Part shown: piece after piece, positions 1 through 13,527 of the stretch
Numbering within the stretch: the first letter of the stretch is position 1
Layout: every line of letters begins with the position of its first letter
NCBI RefSeq assembly: GCF_036370855.1
Contig: NC_088112.1
Coordinates: 17,166,469 to 17,230,468, forward strand
Length of the DNA stretch: 64,000 bases
Direction: 5' to 3'
Origin: Dromaius novaehollandiae
Lineage: Eukaryota > Chordata > Aves > Casuariiformes > Dromaiidae
Position numbers and translations under genes: made by a program
Notes under the pieces: generated by a model
Told to the model about the DNA's origin: nothing
Database searches by the model: none
The model's input: the letters and a program-made list of their open reading frames with translations, nothing else

Positions 1-3000
1 TTGTAATCAAAAATGGAGAATTCATTATAAACCTAGTAATTTATGCTAACGGTTAATCGCCCTTGCTATTAAAACATACAGGGTTTTACCTCAGCTTGAG
101 GGTGGGGAAGAAGAAGAACTCAGCAGTTCTGTATTTCATGTAGTGTACCCAGAGCAAGGTTAGAAAAAAATCCCTGCGTATTTTAGCCAAGCGCTCTCAG
201 ATGTGTGCTCTCCTGGTGATGCCCATTATTCTCGGTGGGGAGGTTATGGGTATTAGCAGCAGAATGAATTTCCCTTCATGTACAGTGCTCTGCTCTTATA
301 GCTTCCTTTTATAGTCTGCTGGCTGATGTTACAGTACAGGATTTATTCCTGCTTGCAGGTGTGCAAGGCTGTTTGAGCGCTCTGGCATCCTGCCCGTTCC
401 CCTATACCTGCGTGGCCCTGCCTCAATCGGGGTGGGGAAGGGGGTGTAGAAACAGCACCCCCAAATCAGGAATAGATGTACGGAGAATTAGCTACGGTCA
501 ACGCGCGTCGCCCGGGTTGCAAATTCCTGGTGCCGCCGGCGCCGGTGGTGCAGCACGATGCCGAAGCAGCCGCCTGGTGCATCCTAACGCGAGTTTGGCT
601 CTGCAGGCAGTTTGGCTGCTTGTGTGCAGTGTCCAAAAATACACGCCCATGCCAAACCCGCAGCCCTGGCAAAGGGGGTGCACAGCACCCGAGGGGCTCT
701 GCGTGAAGCCCGTCCTGGGCTGTGCCAAGCTGGAGGTAGTAAATGCTCGACTCGCGCTGCGGGATCACTTGAGGATGTTTGCACAGCAGGTCCAAAGGTG
801 CTCGGCATCCTGGCTCCCCACCACTCTGGGGACTGGAGGGTTTCCTCCAGTTCCTCATATAAAACTAAGATACTTCTTCAAGTATACTGATTTATAAGGC
901 TATCAGAATGCTACTGTTTTAACCAGGCTTTGGCCACAGCCCTGGGAGTCTTCTGCAAGTACCTTCATAGTTGTAAATAATTATATGCAGAGCCATGAGG
1001 TTATAGTTTATGCATTTCCTTTTTGCATGGTCATAAAACTAAATAACAAAATCCTGTGGGAAAACTTCCTGCTGTCATCATCACGGTTATTCCCCAAAAA
1101 TGGCAATGTATCTAGAATTGCTTGTCCCAACCCTTGACCGCATTGGAGCGCCCCTCTCTGCGCTGCCTCCGTTTAGGAGAGGGTTTGCTGGAGAATTGCT
1201 GTACAGCTCTGCCTCCATTTCTTCCACCTTGCTACTGTATTTGACAGGCTGACTGCCCTGTCCTGATGTTTTATCCCTAAAGCAGAAGAAAATTGGGTTG
1301 GGTTTTTCACAGCAATACCCAGCAGTGATCCTGAGTAGCAGGCTGATTGACGAGGGGGAAGCTTTGGGAAGCTGGATGTGAAGGTAAGTTATTAATAGGG
1401 GACTTACCTAGGGTAATTTCTTTTATGGACTTCTCACAAAAGCACTCCAAGAGATGAGCCAAATCCTGCTCAAATGACAACTTTTAATACTAGAAGAGAC
1501 GCTGCGTAGCCCACATGGCCAGAGAGAGATGGTTTCGCGAGCGGTCTCCTGCTGCGCCGGGGGTACCTAGAGCGCAGCGCGTGCGGGGACGGCCCCCGGG
1601 CACCGAACACTGAGCCTCTTTGTGCCGAGCACACAGGGCTTTGCACTGAGCTCCCCGTGCTCGTGTTGCAAGTTTGAAGGGCAGTTTCCATCCGGGTGAG
1701 TCACGCCGCTTGTTTTCGCTGTGCCGTTTGGAGACCCGCGTCCCCGCTGCGGGATTTTCCCCGATTTGTGAGCTCCTGGCAGGGCCGTGCCCCGGCGAGC
1801 CCTGCTTGGCCGGACGAAGGGCTTGCGCCATGCAGACCGTTTGCTCCTGGAAAGTCGTCTCCATGGGCTCTGACACCGCTTGTTGGGTGCAGCTTTTGAA
1901 CTCCCGTAAGCAGTCAGGGATTTTTTTTTTCTCCTGGAAAGCAGGAAGCCCATCTTGCATTTGCCTTGCAGCGGCTAAGCACGCCAAATCGAATTGCTCT
2001 GTACCACGGCTTCCCTCTCGGTGTGAAGTCTGGAAAACTGAGCCCCGGCAGCCCACACAGCAGTTAGCATTACTGTATATATGCCACCGGTAAAGGTAAC
2101 CGCGTGTGAAATGTTGAAAACCCAAATGCATTTAAATAGAAATGTTCTGAGGAAATGGCATGGCGAACTGCACGTTGCTTTCTATTTTATTTTTCTTTAT
2201 TCCTTTGTGAGAAGCATCCTGTCTCTGATTTAATCTGTAGCCTGCACTGAACCCAGGACTTTGCTTGCAAGAGCCAGGGACTGAGCAGCACTTTATGATG
2301 CAATGAAGCCTAAACACTGGTCCTGCAGTCCAAGGCTGTAGGAAGCGTACCTGTTTTGGAGGTTGTAAGCAGCACGCTGTCTGGATTGGTGCGTTGCCTT
2401 TGAGCCGTCATGTAGACCTGACATTGCAGGAAAGCAAAACCTCTAAGGGTATGGTTTCACAAGCCGTTTTCAGTTTGGGCTGCTGCCCAGAAGGACATCC
2501 TAGCCCCGGCGTGCATCCCGCGCCCTTCGCGCCGGCACCCAGAGGCTGTCAGGCTGGCGGGTCGGCAGGATGAGCGGGCCGAAAATTCAGCCCTCAACTC
2601 GGATGCTGAGTCCTTCAGCTGGCCCAGCTCATGGGTACGGCCCGTTACTGCTGTTTCAGCCCCTGTGTTTTTGAACAGGGAGAAGTGAAATTACCCTCGT
2701 GTGCTGTTTCTGGCAGAGGCTGGCTGGGAACTCCGTCTCGTTTGCGCTTCTTGTGAAATGTTTTCTGCAAGTGGGTTTTTTTGCACCCTATTTCTAAAGC
2801 TAGCTGCTGTGGCTTGTGGCAGGGGGTGTCAGCATTATTTGGTAGCCCTTTCTCATGTTTTCTTGGCTGCTGAATGGGAAAAGGGAGAAGCAGGTCTTTT
2901 CGTGGTATGTTTTTCTTCCCAGGGATTATCCTAGCATATAAAATGAAACAAGAGAGCTAAGATAGCATCAACATTTATAGTTGGTCTGAGCATGCTTTTT

Positions 3001-6000
3001 AATGGCAATGCTTTATTTTTTCTCTGGAGAGAAGAAATTGTACCCCATTAAGTGCTTGTGTTACAAGCTTGCACCCTGGGGAATACATATTTCAAATATT
3101 AATGCCGAGTAATTTTTAAGAGGTTTTGTATACATTTTATTTTGAGCTTCCTGCAAATGATTTAAGACTCCTAAAAGACAACGCAGTTCAGATCAGCTCA
3201 TCGCATGATCGGGTGATTTACAAATCTGCTTCTGCTCACAAGCACAGTTGTGCATCTGATCAGGCATCGGTACAATAGGGAGATTGTAGTCGGGTTGCTT
3301 CTGCGTACCTGCAGGTAGACAAGATGTACAATTTACATAGCGAGACAGCAGAGCGAAGGGAACACTAAAAATCCTTTCACTCTCGTACAGTTGCATGCAT
3401 TACAAATGAGTTAGTCTTTTGGAAAAAGAAGTAAAACCTGACTTGTATTGAAGTTCACTGCTATTAACATAAACGGAGCCAGGGACTCCAGCCAGAACTT
3501 CTGTGATTTCCTTGATATCTCTGTGACTTAGTACATCACTTTAACTTTTCCATATGTGTTCTCTGATTTATAATACAGCAATACTTTATTTTGCTGTTGT
3601 AAAATTCTTCCATATGCTCAGCTCTGCCAAAAGCTTCATATGTTATTGATTAAACAAATTCCCCATGCTCCAGAATTTCTGCTGTTCTGAGGCTGCTGGT
3701 AGCTTTAGTGCAGTGATTAGTGCAATGGTCTTTCTTAAAAGGAAGCGAGGAAGCACAATGTCCCTGCACTTACTGCTGCTTATCAGTAAGTTACGTGTAA
3801 ATTTGAAGAGTGGAACTGTTCTTTTTTCTTTTTTTTTTTCTTTTCCATCTGCTAATGCTGTATCTCTCTAAAGATGGGCTGGACCAGTCCATCAGCTGCA
3901 AAGTGTCAGCGGCTTGTGGTCATTTGAGGGGGGGGAGGAAGCGATGATGTTGCTGGATCGTAGCAGTGTGGGGAGGAGGATTAACAAGAATTTCATTTTG
4001 ACTCCTTCACAGGCAATTAGCAACAGCTGCTGCTAGAGAAAGGGCACAATGATTAACACCCTGACCTTTGCAAAGACTGGTGTGCCTCCTTGGAGGGATT
4101 TCTCTCTGGTTGACTTGTGAGAGAAGCAGAGCCATTAGTGGTGTGGCACCAAGCTGGGTGCGTGAGTGCTTTGGGTTTCGGTGGATTGAGGTCTCTGTTT
4201 TGTAATTTATACAATTAGGTTGAAATAAGAAGGGATTTTCTATTGGATATTGAGCCCATTTGCTTGACTTGAGGTTTTCCTGTTGCTTTAAAGCATCCAA
4301 GGGTGACCTTGCTGGCACCCAGTGGAACAGAGCACCTCTGCGTGCCCTGGATCTTTGGTGTTGTCCACCACTCCTGAACTTTTACTCGCTAGCTTTGGTA
4401 CCTGTTATGAGAACTGTAGAAGGAGAAAGGGAAAGAAATACAGTCAGGAGGTTTGCAAACTGTGAGAGCAAGGCAAATCTGACTTGGGTTTTATTGTGTG
4501 TGTGACCACTTGCAATCCACCACGAAGCTGGCAGTCACAAGTGACAAGTTAAACAACCCATGGCACAACCAGTGCCGCGACTGATGTGCTTCGACATCCC
4601 CACTATCTGGAAGGGGCTGCAATGTAAATGTAAGTGCATTTGCAGTACAGGAGCACAACACACGTTTTCTGCTGCATGGTAGTATCACAGGTAGCGTCTG
4701 TTATTGCTCCCCTTAGATGCATCGGAGAGCATTTGCCTCGTCTGTGTCACGGCGGGACAGCGCATTAGGCACATGCATCTCCTTTTAAATTGTGCACAGG
4801 TCTGCTTCGTTAAGAGTGGCCATGCATATGCATTCCCATCCTTTGACATTTCCTTTTCCTCCCTCCTTTCTTTCCACCCTGGTCTGCCTGGGTGTACGTG
4901 GGGGGTTGCCGATCTTGCTGCTGCGGCTGCTAATGTCACCCCCGCCAGCCAGAGCAGCAGGCTTGCGGCAGCGATCGAGGAACCTTTTAAATAGGCTTTG
5001 CAACACCAGAGGAAATAGTATAGAGAAAATCACCCTTTGGGTTAAATTCTGTTCCGAAATGTGATGTGTCCCCTTGAAAATCCTGTAGAGCTGCAATTAT
5101 TTCAAGGTTTAATGGCCCATGGTTTCTGTAATGCTTTATTTTGTTCACTTTCAGCATGTTTTTATTCCCCAATCAAATAAAGAGTATTAAAAAAAACCCC
5201 AACAAGAACAAAGCCTTCACTTTCCCTGTGAGAGAAAATGCTTAGAAATCTAGATTTACGCTGCACAGGTAAATAATTAGATTGCTAATGAATTAGCTTT
5301 GCTTTGAAGGAGGAAAGCTGCAGTGTTCCTAATTAAGTTGCGATGCAGGGGGAGAGCCAGGGAAATCTGGGGCTTTTTCCCGAACGAGGGGAGAAGGGAG
5401 CTGCCAAGGCAGCGGGGAGCTGGGGACCACCGGCCTCGCGGTGAGAGCACCGCTGCGGGGAGGTGGCTCATTCCACGTTTGGAGGTCTCAGCCCCATCTC
5501 TTGGTGCTTGAAGTGTCTTCCAGCTCCTCCGTGTTGCTGAAATTTTTGGTTTCAGTGTTTTTCCGGGGTGGCGAATGCAACAATGTAACGTGCTTTTTCC
5601 ATGCGACACTTCTCCTTTTATCAATTTCAGATTAACAGTATTTTAAATGAATGGTTGCTTGTTCTGTGTTTTGAGACAAAGCGAACGGGAGCCTGCGATA
5701 TATTTTCATTATATCGCTCCATTTTATACGCCTTTCATCAGAGGCCCTATTATTATGCCCATGCTAAAACGAATGATGGTGAATTTTTTTCCTTCCTCGC
5801 GGAGCAGTGTTTCTGCAGTCCTTTGATCGTTTTCATCACCCTCTCCTAAAGCCCCTTTTAAGTCTGTAATAATAATCGCTTTCAGGCGAGGTGAAAGCTA
5901 TTCTTGGGTTAGGCAGTGTCATTTTAATAGCGTGATGCTCCTTACGCCGTTCTTCTCCATCATGCTCGCGGAGCAGCCCGACATCCCTCCTGCCGCCCTC

Positions 6001-9000
6001 GCTGGCCCCGTCCTTTCCCTGGCCTGCCGCTACCTGCAGAGCAGCAGCTTCGCCGAAGGCACTGTGGGGCTCTGCTCTCCTTCCTGCTTAATATTGTTAA
6101 TTAAGAGCTGTGTAAGAAATAGCTTGATTACTGCATCCCCCCCAATTCATTTGCATCCATCAAGTTTGACGTTAATTTGCCGTTCTGTTGCCTTTTCTCC
6201 TGGTGGTTGGGTTCGTTTCTGGTTTGGAGTCACTTCTCTCTGCACCATCGCCGTATTTGGCTCCATCGCAAATGCATCTCCTTCTCCAGATCCTTAACAA
6301 ATCTACTGGATGCTGGTTTTAGTACAAAACCTTCAGGCTTCCTCTTGATAGTTAACCTTTTGCTACGATGAAAATTGACTCCTGAATACTGTGTTCTCTC
6401 TCTTTTGATCAATAGCAGTATTTGGCCTCTTCCCTCACTTCTCCTTGACTGTTTTGTGGCAAAGTGAAATGTCGTCTCATTTGTCAGTCTCGTTAAATCC
6501 CTCGAACAGGTAGCTAAAATCCCGGAAAAATCAGAGGGACTGGTTTCTTTTGCAGAACCCAATGCTGGTTTATACCTGCCAGGGGTTTCCTTGTCCGTCA
6601 GCAGTTTTGTTTGCAGCACGGTAAAAAGCCAGGGATTTGCACAGGCGTTTGTACATGTTTCTGTAACATCTGGTCGGATTCAGCCACGGAGCTGGGCTGC
6701 AGGAACAGCACCCAGACCTTGCTCCGGCGGCGGCTCACCACTTCTGCAGCCTTCCCTGCCCTCAGCTGGAGGTATCTTAGGTCCAGTGATGGGCACATCA
6801 CTGTTGGCTGTGTTTTTAATTTTTGAATTGCTACATTCCTGCTCCAGAGCCCCAATCCCACTGGACATGCGCGCGCACCCCTGCACACCCTCCTCTCTTT
6901 GGAAGTGAGATTTGAATGTCCACCAGCTGCGCGATAGTGGTTCTCTCTCTCCGCTGCGGGCAGTTTGTCCATCCTCGTCCCTGAAACCTTATTCCTTAAG
7001 ACATTAAAACCCCCCAAATCTTACTTTTTGAAAGGCCAGGTTGAATGTTTTCTGGGCTGGATTTGAAATGTGAACAGGCAATTCCTCTTCAGAAGACTAA
7101 GTTACGAGTTAAGCGAGCGATGCACCTCCATCCCGTCGCGTGGGGCTGCCGAAGGTCGAGGCATTGCGGCTGCACTGCAACATGCTTTGAGGTGGTGGCT
7201 TGACCAAAAGCTACGGTTTGGCCCCGATTCGGGTGAGCACACCACAGGCAGGGCCTGAACTGAAGCAAAGCGTCGATACGGGGCAGCGGATGAACGCGAG
7301 GGACTACGTGATAGCTGCTTTCCGTTGAAGCCCCCGTTTGACTAAATAAGCAATGAGTTATTTTCTAATAGACAGTTGTCATAATGATTTTGTTTGTAGA
7401 AATGTTGGTCCTTCGGCCCAGTGAGGTTTTCTGTAATTCCCAAATCTATTTTTGATCACTTAGTTGACCGGCTACTTCAGGGCACATTTGGTCTGACCTG
7501 GGCAACCTGCCGGCCACCTCCCTCCTTCCCTGCCTGCCTCCCTCCCCGTCTGCAGCTGCTCCCCCATAAAAGTAATAGCACTAATGACTGTACTTTTCAT
7601 GTGATTTTATGGTTTGGTGTTGACCACAAATTATAACGGTCCTCGTGTGAAGCAAATAAAGAAACTTGAGGTGTATTTTTATAAGCAGTGGCTAGAAAAT
7701 GTCTATTTTGACACGATATCCAGGTGATTCAGCACGCGGTGAACCTGCAAACGTCCGATGGGGTTTTCTGGATAGATGAAGCATCTGCTTGGGCTGCGGC
7801 GACGTCGCTGCTCGCTTGTTCTTCCTCTTTATCGAGACGGAGACGCGTCCCACCGGCCTGCCCCAAGGGCGGAGGGGACGCCTCTGGACCGGGCAAGACC
7901 TCCAAACCGCCTGTGCCAGCTGGGCTGGGCCTGCCGACGGCAAATCTCTCTTTCCTGCTAAATAAATAATTCATCGAAGCCAATTTCTGCGATACGAAGT
8001 TGTTGCAGAAGGTCAGGAGAGGGTTTTGTTTACTAGGGGGCCACAGGCCATGCGAGGCGAGCGGAGGCACCAGGTGTGTTTTGGTGCTCAGTTCCTTAAT
8101 GCAAATGAAGTTCTCGGTGGATGCATGTATCCGAAACTGTCAAAATATATGTGATTTTAAAGTATGAATCTGGGACTGGGAGAAACGATCTGCCAGCTAA
8201 CGAAGTGAGAGACCATATACCTCTGATCTGGCTCATAAGAGCACAGCTAGTGTTTCTTTAGACTTTGCTTGAGGGAAAAGACTTGTTCGATCTTTATCCT
8301 GCCTGGCAAGGGCAGCAACTTTTTTGTTTCGGAGGTATTTTGGATGCTGACCTGTGCCCTCTCCCCACTGCTTAAGTCAGTCCTCCTCCCGTCTGTCCTG
8401 GTGGACTGTCACAGCAGCAGGTCCGGATACCCCAGCAGGATTGCTTCCCTGTGGCTTTTTGGGTTGCTTTCTGTTTTTGCTTATGGTGCCTCTCTAAAGC
8501 TGACTTCTTCCTTTGCAACCAAATTAGCAGATGGCAAAGTTTCGCTCTTGACGACGCAGAACGTGTATGTGGAGTTAGCACCGCTGCCTGCATAACCTCC
8601 CACCTGTGTGTTATGCTAGCCATCGGCTTGCTGTTTAAAACAGGACTACGCTTTTCCACATTTCAGTAGCTGCTTTTAATTCACCGATAAGGCACAGTAA
8701 CTTCTTATATACATTTTACTGGTCCTGTGAAATTACATTAGCAGTATATCTAATGAAGGTTGCAGTTCCATCAGGGCAATCTAGAGTGTAATGTGTGGAA
8801 ACCACACCAGGGCTGTATAAATCATTACACATCAAAACATAAAATCGCTAATCCTAACCTAACTCCAAGAGTGAATTGCCCAGGCCAAGGCTGGACGTTT
8901 GCAACGCATGGGCACAGCCGAAAAGCAGCCCGGCTGCAACCAGGCACGATGGGTGAGCTGGGGTCAAATTGCTCGCCGCCGGCTCACTTTCCAGCCTTTC

Positions 9001-10110
9001 CCAGTTTGCATTTTTGGATAATGTAGGCTGCTTTACTGAGGGCCTTTTTTTGTGTGTGTACCCTGCAGTTCTCTCAGGGTGCTTTGTGCTCCGGAAAAAA
9101 AACACATAGTAATTCCCAAGCAAATAAAATCTGGAGTTAGTCCTTTGTGTTGCAAAACTGGAGTTGGAGTTGAATTGCCGGTGAGTCTGCGACCTGCGTC
9201 CGCGTCCGGTGTTAGCAGGTTACAGGAGCTGCTGTAATCAGCAAACGAAGTTTTATGCCACGTGCAAGTCTTGTAGGTGTGATGGTTACTAATTAGGTGT
9301 GTTTTAAATAAAACAGAGGGGCATGGTCTGTTAAGATAACTTTCATGTAGGAAGTTTAGTTTTCTACTCTTGGTTTTGCATGTGAATTGGGGACTTAATT
9401 TGCTTTCGGCTGTTTTGGCCCTGGAAACCAGTACGTTTGTGTTGACTCCAAGACTTGCAACAGACTGGTCAAAATTCGCAGTTGCTCCCTTGAAACCAAG
9501 ATTTTATAAAGATAAATAGTTTAGAGGTTTGGGGATTGCTTTTAGTTTTTAAACAAAGTCTCTCGAAAGTCTTCCTAATGAGAAGCAAATCCAGTTAGCA
9601 AAGCCTTTGAATTTGCTTTTGAGCAGGGAGGGAAAGCTCTGACTTTGGCCACCAGTCTGCTCCGCTGGGAGAGGTTATCTTCAAAGAACAAAACCAAAAC
9701 TAATTGGTCCTGAAATATGGACATATTTAAAATGCAGAAAGGGCTCCCTGGGAGGTTGTAGTGTGATTTGAAAGACTAACACAGAACACAGAATTAGAAA
9801 ATTTCTGACAAATATGTATGGGGTGACCCCGAGAGACTTCCAGGTGGGTTTTTTTATTGGTACGGACCTGGTTTCATACCCGGCTGCTGTTTTGGAATCA
9901 GGTGTTTTGCTTTGACTTGAAAACTGAAAATGGATTATCAGCGCGCACCTGGGCATCCCAGCCCTCGCCTCTGCAGCAGATGCGGTTTTCACTTGACGGT
10001 CACTTAAATAAGAGCAAAGCCGCCGAATTCTCCATCATGGAGAAATGGTTTTTATTAAATGGGTCGCGCTGTGGCTGAACGAAGGCACTGGGAAGTATGG
10101 CAGCAGATCG

Positions 10111-10140
10111 CGATGTTGCAGATGTTGCAGATGTTGCAGA
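10111..10140 (+). repeat. Short tandem repeat, unit GATGTTGCA, about 3 copies
   Basis: Three consecutive copies of a 9-base unit are read directly (gatgttgca three times, then gatcc). It is in intronic sequence of MGAT4B. Confidence 0.9.
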
Positions 10141-10260
10141 TCCCACATGGAGCTCCCTCCAGCCGTCTCCTGGTCCTCTTTAAGCAGCTCGCACGCCCCA
10201 GCGAGCGCGTATCCAGGTGCCTGCACTCATCTGTGTCCTGGTTGCCAAAGAAGGAACGTA

Positions 10261-10285
10261 AAAAAAAAAAAAAAAAAAAAAAAAA
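10261..10285 (+). repeat. Poly(A) tract, 25 bases
   Basis: An uninterrupted run of A is seen directly. No poly(A) signal or recognisable retroposed body precedes it, so a simple repeat is the safest label. Confidence 0.9.
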
Positions 10286-10319
10286 GAATCGGTCTCTGCA
10301 CGCTTCGCCAGCAGTTTGT

Positions 10320-10560
10320 GTTGTGGCTCCGCCGAGGCGAGGGCCGCGCGGGGCTCCGAGCTCAGCTGAAGGCTCCTGCAAAACGCGAGCCCTGGCAGCT
10401 GCGGCGCAGAGCAGCCCGGCGGGGTGACGCGGGGGCCGAGGGCTTCCCACCACCGTCCTCACCTCTGCTGGGGACCGGGACCCCCGGGATGGGCGCCAGG
10501 GCCGGCCGTGGCTCTCTGCCCCCGGGGCCGAGCAGCTCCGTGGGCGATAGCCTGGCTTTC
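10320..10560. promoter_or_regulatory. CpG-rich patch in MGAT4B intron 1
   Basis: Many CpG dinucleotides cluster here (gccgaggcgagggccgcgcg is typical) within a flanking sequence of ordinary composition. It could be an orphan CpG island or an alternative promoter. No TATA box or splice donor decides the matter. Confidence 0.35.
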
Positions 10561-13347
10561 TCCGGCTTGCGTAAAGCTGTGTGAAACAGGCTTTCCCTCT
10601 CCAAGACAGCACGTTTCCAAGCGCCGCCTTTGAGAGACTGCCGAGTCCTGATATTGGACGTCGCAGGGGGTGGATAGGATTTGGGGTAAGCACAGTATGT
10701 TCTCCAAATCCTTGAAGTTTGAGAGGTTCTTGGTATCCCAGTTCTGTCCTGTGAACTGTCACGTAACGCAGACTTTCTGTCTTTATTAAACTGGTGTATT
10801 TTAAGCCCAAAGCAATGTGTTATCTCTCAAGAAAAAGTAAACCACGAAGTCAGATGAGCCTTTTTTTAATACAGTTACAGCTCGGAGTTTCTGTGCTAGA
10901 ACACTTGAGTCTGAGGATATTTTAAGAGCTCTATTATCTTTGCACTTGGAGGGAATATAATAAATATGTAGGCAGAGCATATTGCTGCTTTGAAAGGTAA
11001 GTAGAGGGTCTGCGCTGAGCTGACACTAGCTGAAAAATTTGTTCAGCCTGATCAGCAGCAAACCACTTCTGCATCCAAACACGCTTTTAGGTATGGGAGC
11101 CATTTCCTCGCCCCGATCCCCTGCTGCCCTCGGCGGCTCTGCAGAGCCCTCCCTGACGTAGCAGCCGAGGGACGCGGTCTTGCATCGATGCAACGTTGCC
11201 TGGCAAGTGCAAAACGGCGTGACTGGCAAGCCGCGAGAAACTCTCTGCCCACCTTGGGTTTTGCCTCCGACCGTTTGAGCCGTTGCTGCAAGCGGTCACA
11301 GCCGCCTTTTAAATCTCATGAAATTTTAATTAAAGAATGGCAAGCCTGCTAGGACATCACAGGACAAGAGCACTGGAAATAAATGCAATTTCCCTTCCTA
11401 GCATTAGCCAGGAAAGCAGCAAATGGTTGACTGCACATCCCCACTGCAGCGTAATGAAACGTGCAGCTCTGGGCTGCAGCGGGCAGGTCATTAGCGGCTG
11501 AATAATCAGTGACATTTCCCTTCTCCATCTGACACAAACCAAGTGCAGCACTCCGGAAAAAGCCATTAAGTGCCAAGCTTTGCCTTCGCTCTGCTCCAGG
11601 TAGGGCAGGACAAGATCTAATGTCAGTCTTGAGCTGTTGCGGGGTTTGATGGCATTCACGCCACGGTGTCCCCCAGGTGTGCCGAGAGCCAAGTGACTCG
11701 AGCATCACACAGGTGCTGTTCCCTCCACTGCTCCGCGGAAAAACCGGGAGAGAGATGTGCTTCTTACCACTGTTGATAGGTGTAGCTTAGTTACGTTAAA
11801 AGGTATAAGTAGTAAAAACTATAAGCTAGAATATTTCGAGGTTAAAAGGTGTATTCTCGTGACTGAGCGAGAGGGACCATAGGTGAAGATGGAGCACATC
11901 TGGAGTACATTGGAAGTTTGACCTCCTCCGGCAAATTCCTGTGGCAGCTCGTGGAGCTGGGTGTTAGCCTGCTTTTTCCAGCATTTTTAAAATGATTTCC
12001 ATTCCCACTGTGAGCGGAAAGCGAGAGGCATCGGGCAGGAAAAAGGAAAGGCCGAGGTTGTTTATGCCTGTTCCCCTACTTTCTCTGAGCATCGCCTGGT
12101 CGGATGGGCAGCGTAATCGCTTGGGTGTAGCTTCCTCTGCCCCCTCCCCGTGCTCCAGGGGCTTCGGGAAAAATACCTAAAGGCTGAAGGTTAATAGGAG
12201 CCAGGCTGCCTCGCACGAGTGTTTCGCTGCGTTTGAAGCAGCGAATCTTTAAAAAGGTCCTGGGGGATGGAGGAGACCCTGTGGGGAAAACTTCCGCCGG
12301 GTGAAAGCATTGAAGAGCGCTTGGAAGTGTTGTTGTCTTGGAAACTCCCTACTTCGGAGATGAGTATGTTTGATCTCCAAAACTCCCCCCCCCCTTTTTT
12401 TTTTAGCTTTACGGACCTAAAAATAGAGATTGTTAATGCAGTCGGTGTGTCTTTTTTCGGTGGCTCTAATTTATATTTAGCCCTGTGTGTGGAGGCTCCA
12501 GCATGGTATTTTCGGTCTTGTTAGAGCCCTGCCGAGCCCAGCTGAGCCCCCGAAGTCGATGAGGAGCTCGCTTAGCTCAGTGCCACAACAGCGAGGTATA
12601 AACTTGGTACAAACGATGATTTTGGCGAAGCTCCTCTTCTGCGCGGTGGTGGATCTTCTCGTGCCAAGTGGTGGGTTCCACTTGTGGAGCAGGAGCAGCA
12701 CCAAAGCTCCTAAACCTTGAGTCCCCCTTAACCTCTTATTTCCAGCTTGTTGATGGTTCGAGGGTGACATCCTGGCCGGCTTTGGGCTACAGGTCTAAAA
12801 TTCAGAGGATAACTGTGCTTTGAGGGTAGTCCTGTGAGATGCAGCCTCGTGCTCGTCATAAACACATGAGTGACCAGAGATAAAAGGGCCTTTTATTTCC
12901 CCGAGTACGCAGGTTGCATTAACAACGGGGGAAGAAATGGCACGGGAAAGTTCATAAATGACTAACCGGATCCGCTCCCAGCTAGTGTGTACTTAGTTAC
13001 GGCTGAAGGCTCTCCGCAGTTTTAGTGCTTAAAAAGGGCACGCCGACGCCGTGGTGCTTTGAAATAAAAAGGCTTTATTACCCTTGCAAAAGTTCCTCGG
13101 TTAGGCATCAACACCAGTACTCACACTTCTTCGCCTGAGTTGAGCTCCCGGCGGTTTGCTCCCGCGGTCGGCGTCTCACGCTCCCAAGCTCCTGGAGCTG
13201 GAGAGACACAGGACAGTGCCACCCTCTAAGTGCGTGAGCGTTGCACGGGTTTTCCGGGAGAAGGTGGGAGTGATGAGCCTCCCTTTTACGCCTTGAGACC
13301 CTTCAGAGCTGGGAAGAAAAAAACGTGCCTCTCTTTTCCGTCGGCAG

Positions 13348-13527
13348 GTGACGTCGTGGATATCTATCAGCGGGAGTTCCTGGCGCTCAGAGACCGCCTG
13401 CACGCCGCCGAGCAGGAGAGCCTCAAGCGCTCCAAGGAGCTCAACCTGGTCCTGGAGGAGATCAAGAGAGCCATCTCCGAGAAACAGGCCCTGCGGGATA
13501 TAAACCGGACCTGGAGCAGCTTATCTG
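13348..13527 (+). CDS. MGAT4B: MGAT4B exon 2 (stem region)
   Basis: The acceptor cggcag precedes the exon and the donor gtgaat follows it. The exon enters with two bases that complete a glycine codon and then reads [20 protein letters not shown], continuing into a heptad-like, charged helical stem that ends in NRTWSSLS. The NRT sequon is a possible N-glycosylation site. The exon ends after one base of an aspartate codon completed by exon 3. Confidence 0.96.

Larger units (their letters stand above)
1..13347 (+). other. MGAT4B: MGAT4B intron 1 (partial); no coding exon recognised
   Basis: No convincing coding exon was found on either strand. Exon 1, expected to start MRLRNGT-like and to contain one hydrophobic anchor, is not visible, so it probably lies upstream of base 1. 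Human MGAT4B is known to be head-to-head with SQSTM1; nothing of SQSTM1 is seen here. The stretch holds scattered CpG-rich patches (about 1,540-1,830, 7,800-7,950 and 10,320-10,560), a homopolymer A tract at 10,261, and several AT-rich blocks dense in homeodomain-like and octamer motifs near 5,560-6,190, 7,320-7,690 and 11,290-11,570. Confidence 0.7.

Noticed and set aside
1490-2131. Open frame of 213 residues on the minus strand
   Set aside because: Composition is rich in R, S, P, A, G and C without any family motif. It lies in MGAT4B intron 1 in a CpG-rich patch; a chance frame is likely.
10055-10810. Open frame of 251 residues on the minus strand
   Set aside because: It runs through a poly(A) tract (giving poly-phenylalanine), the GATGTTGCA repeat and CpG-rich DNA. 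No domain or conserved motif is recognisable; GC-rich DNA gives long chance frames.
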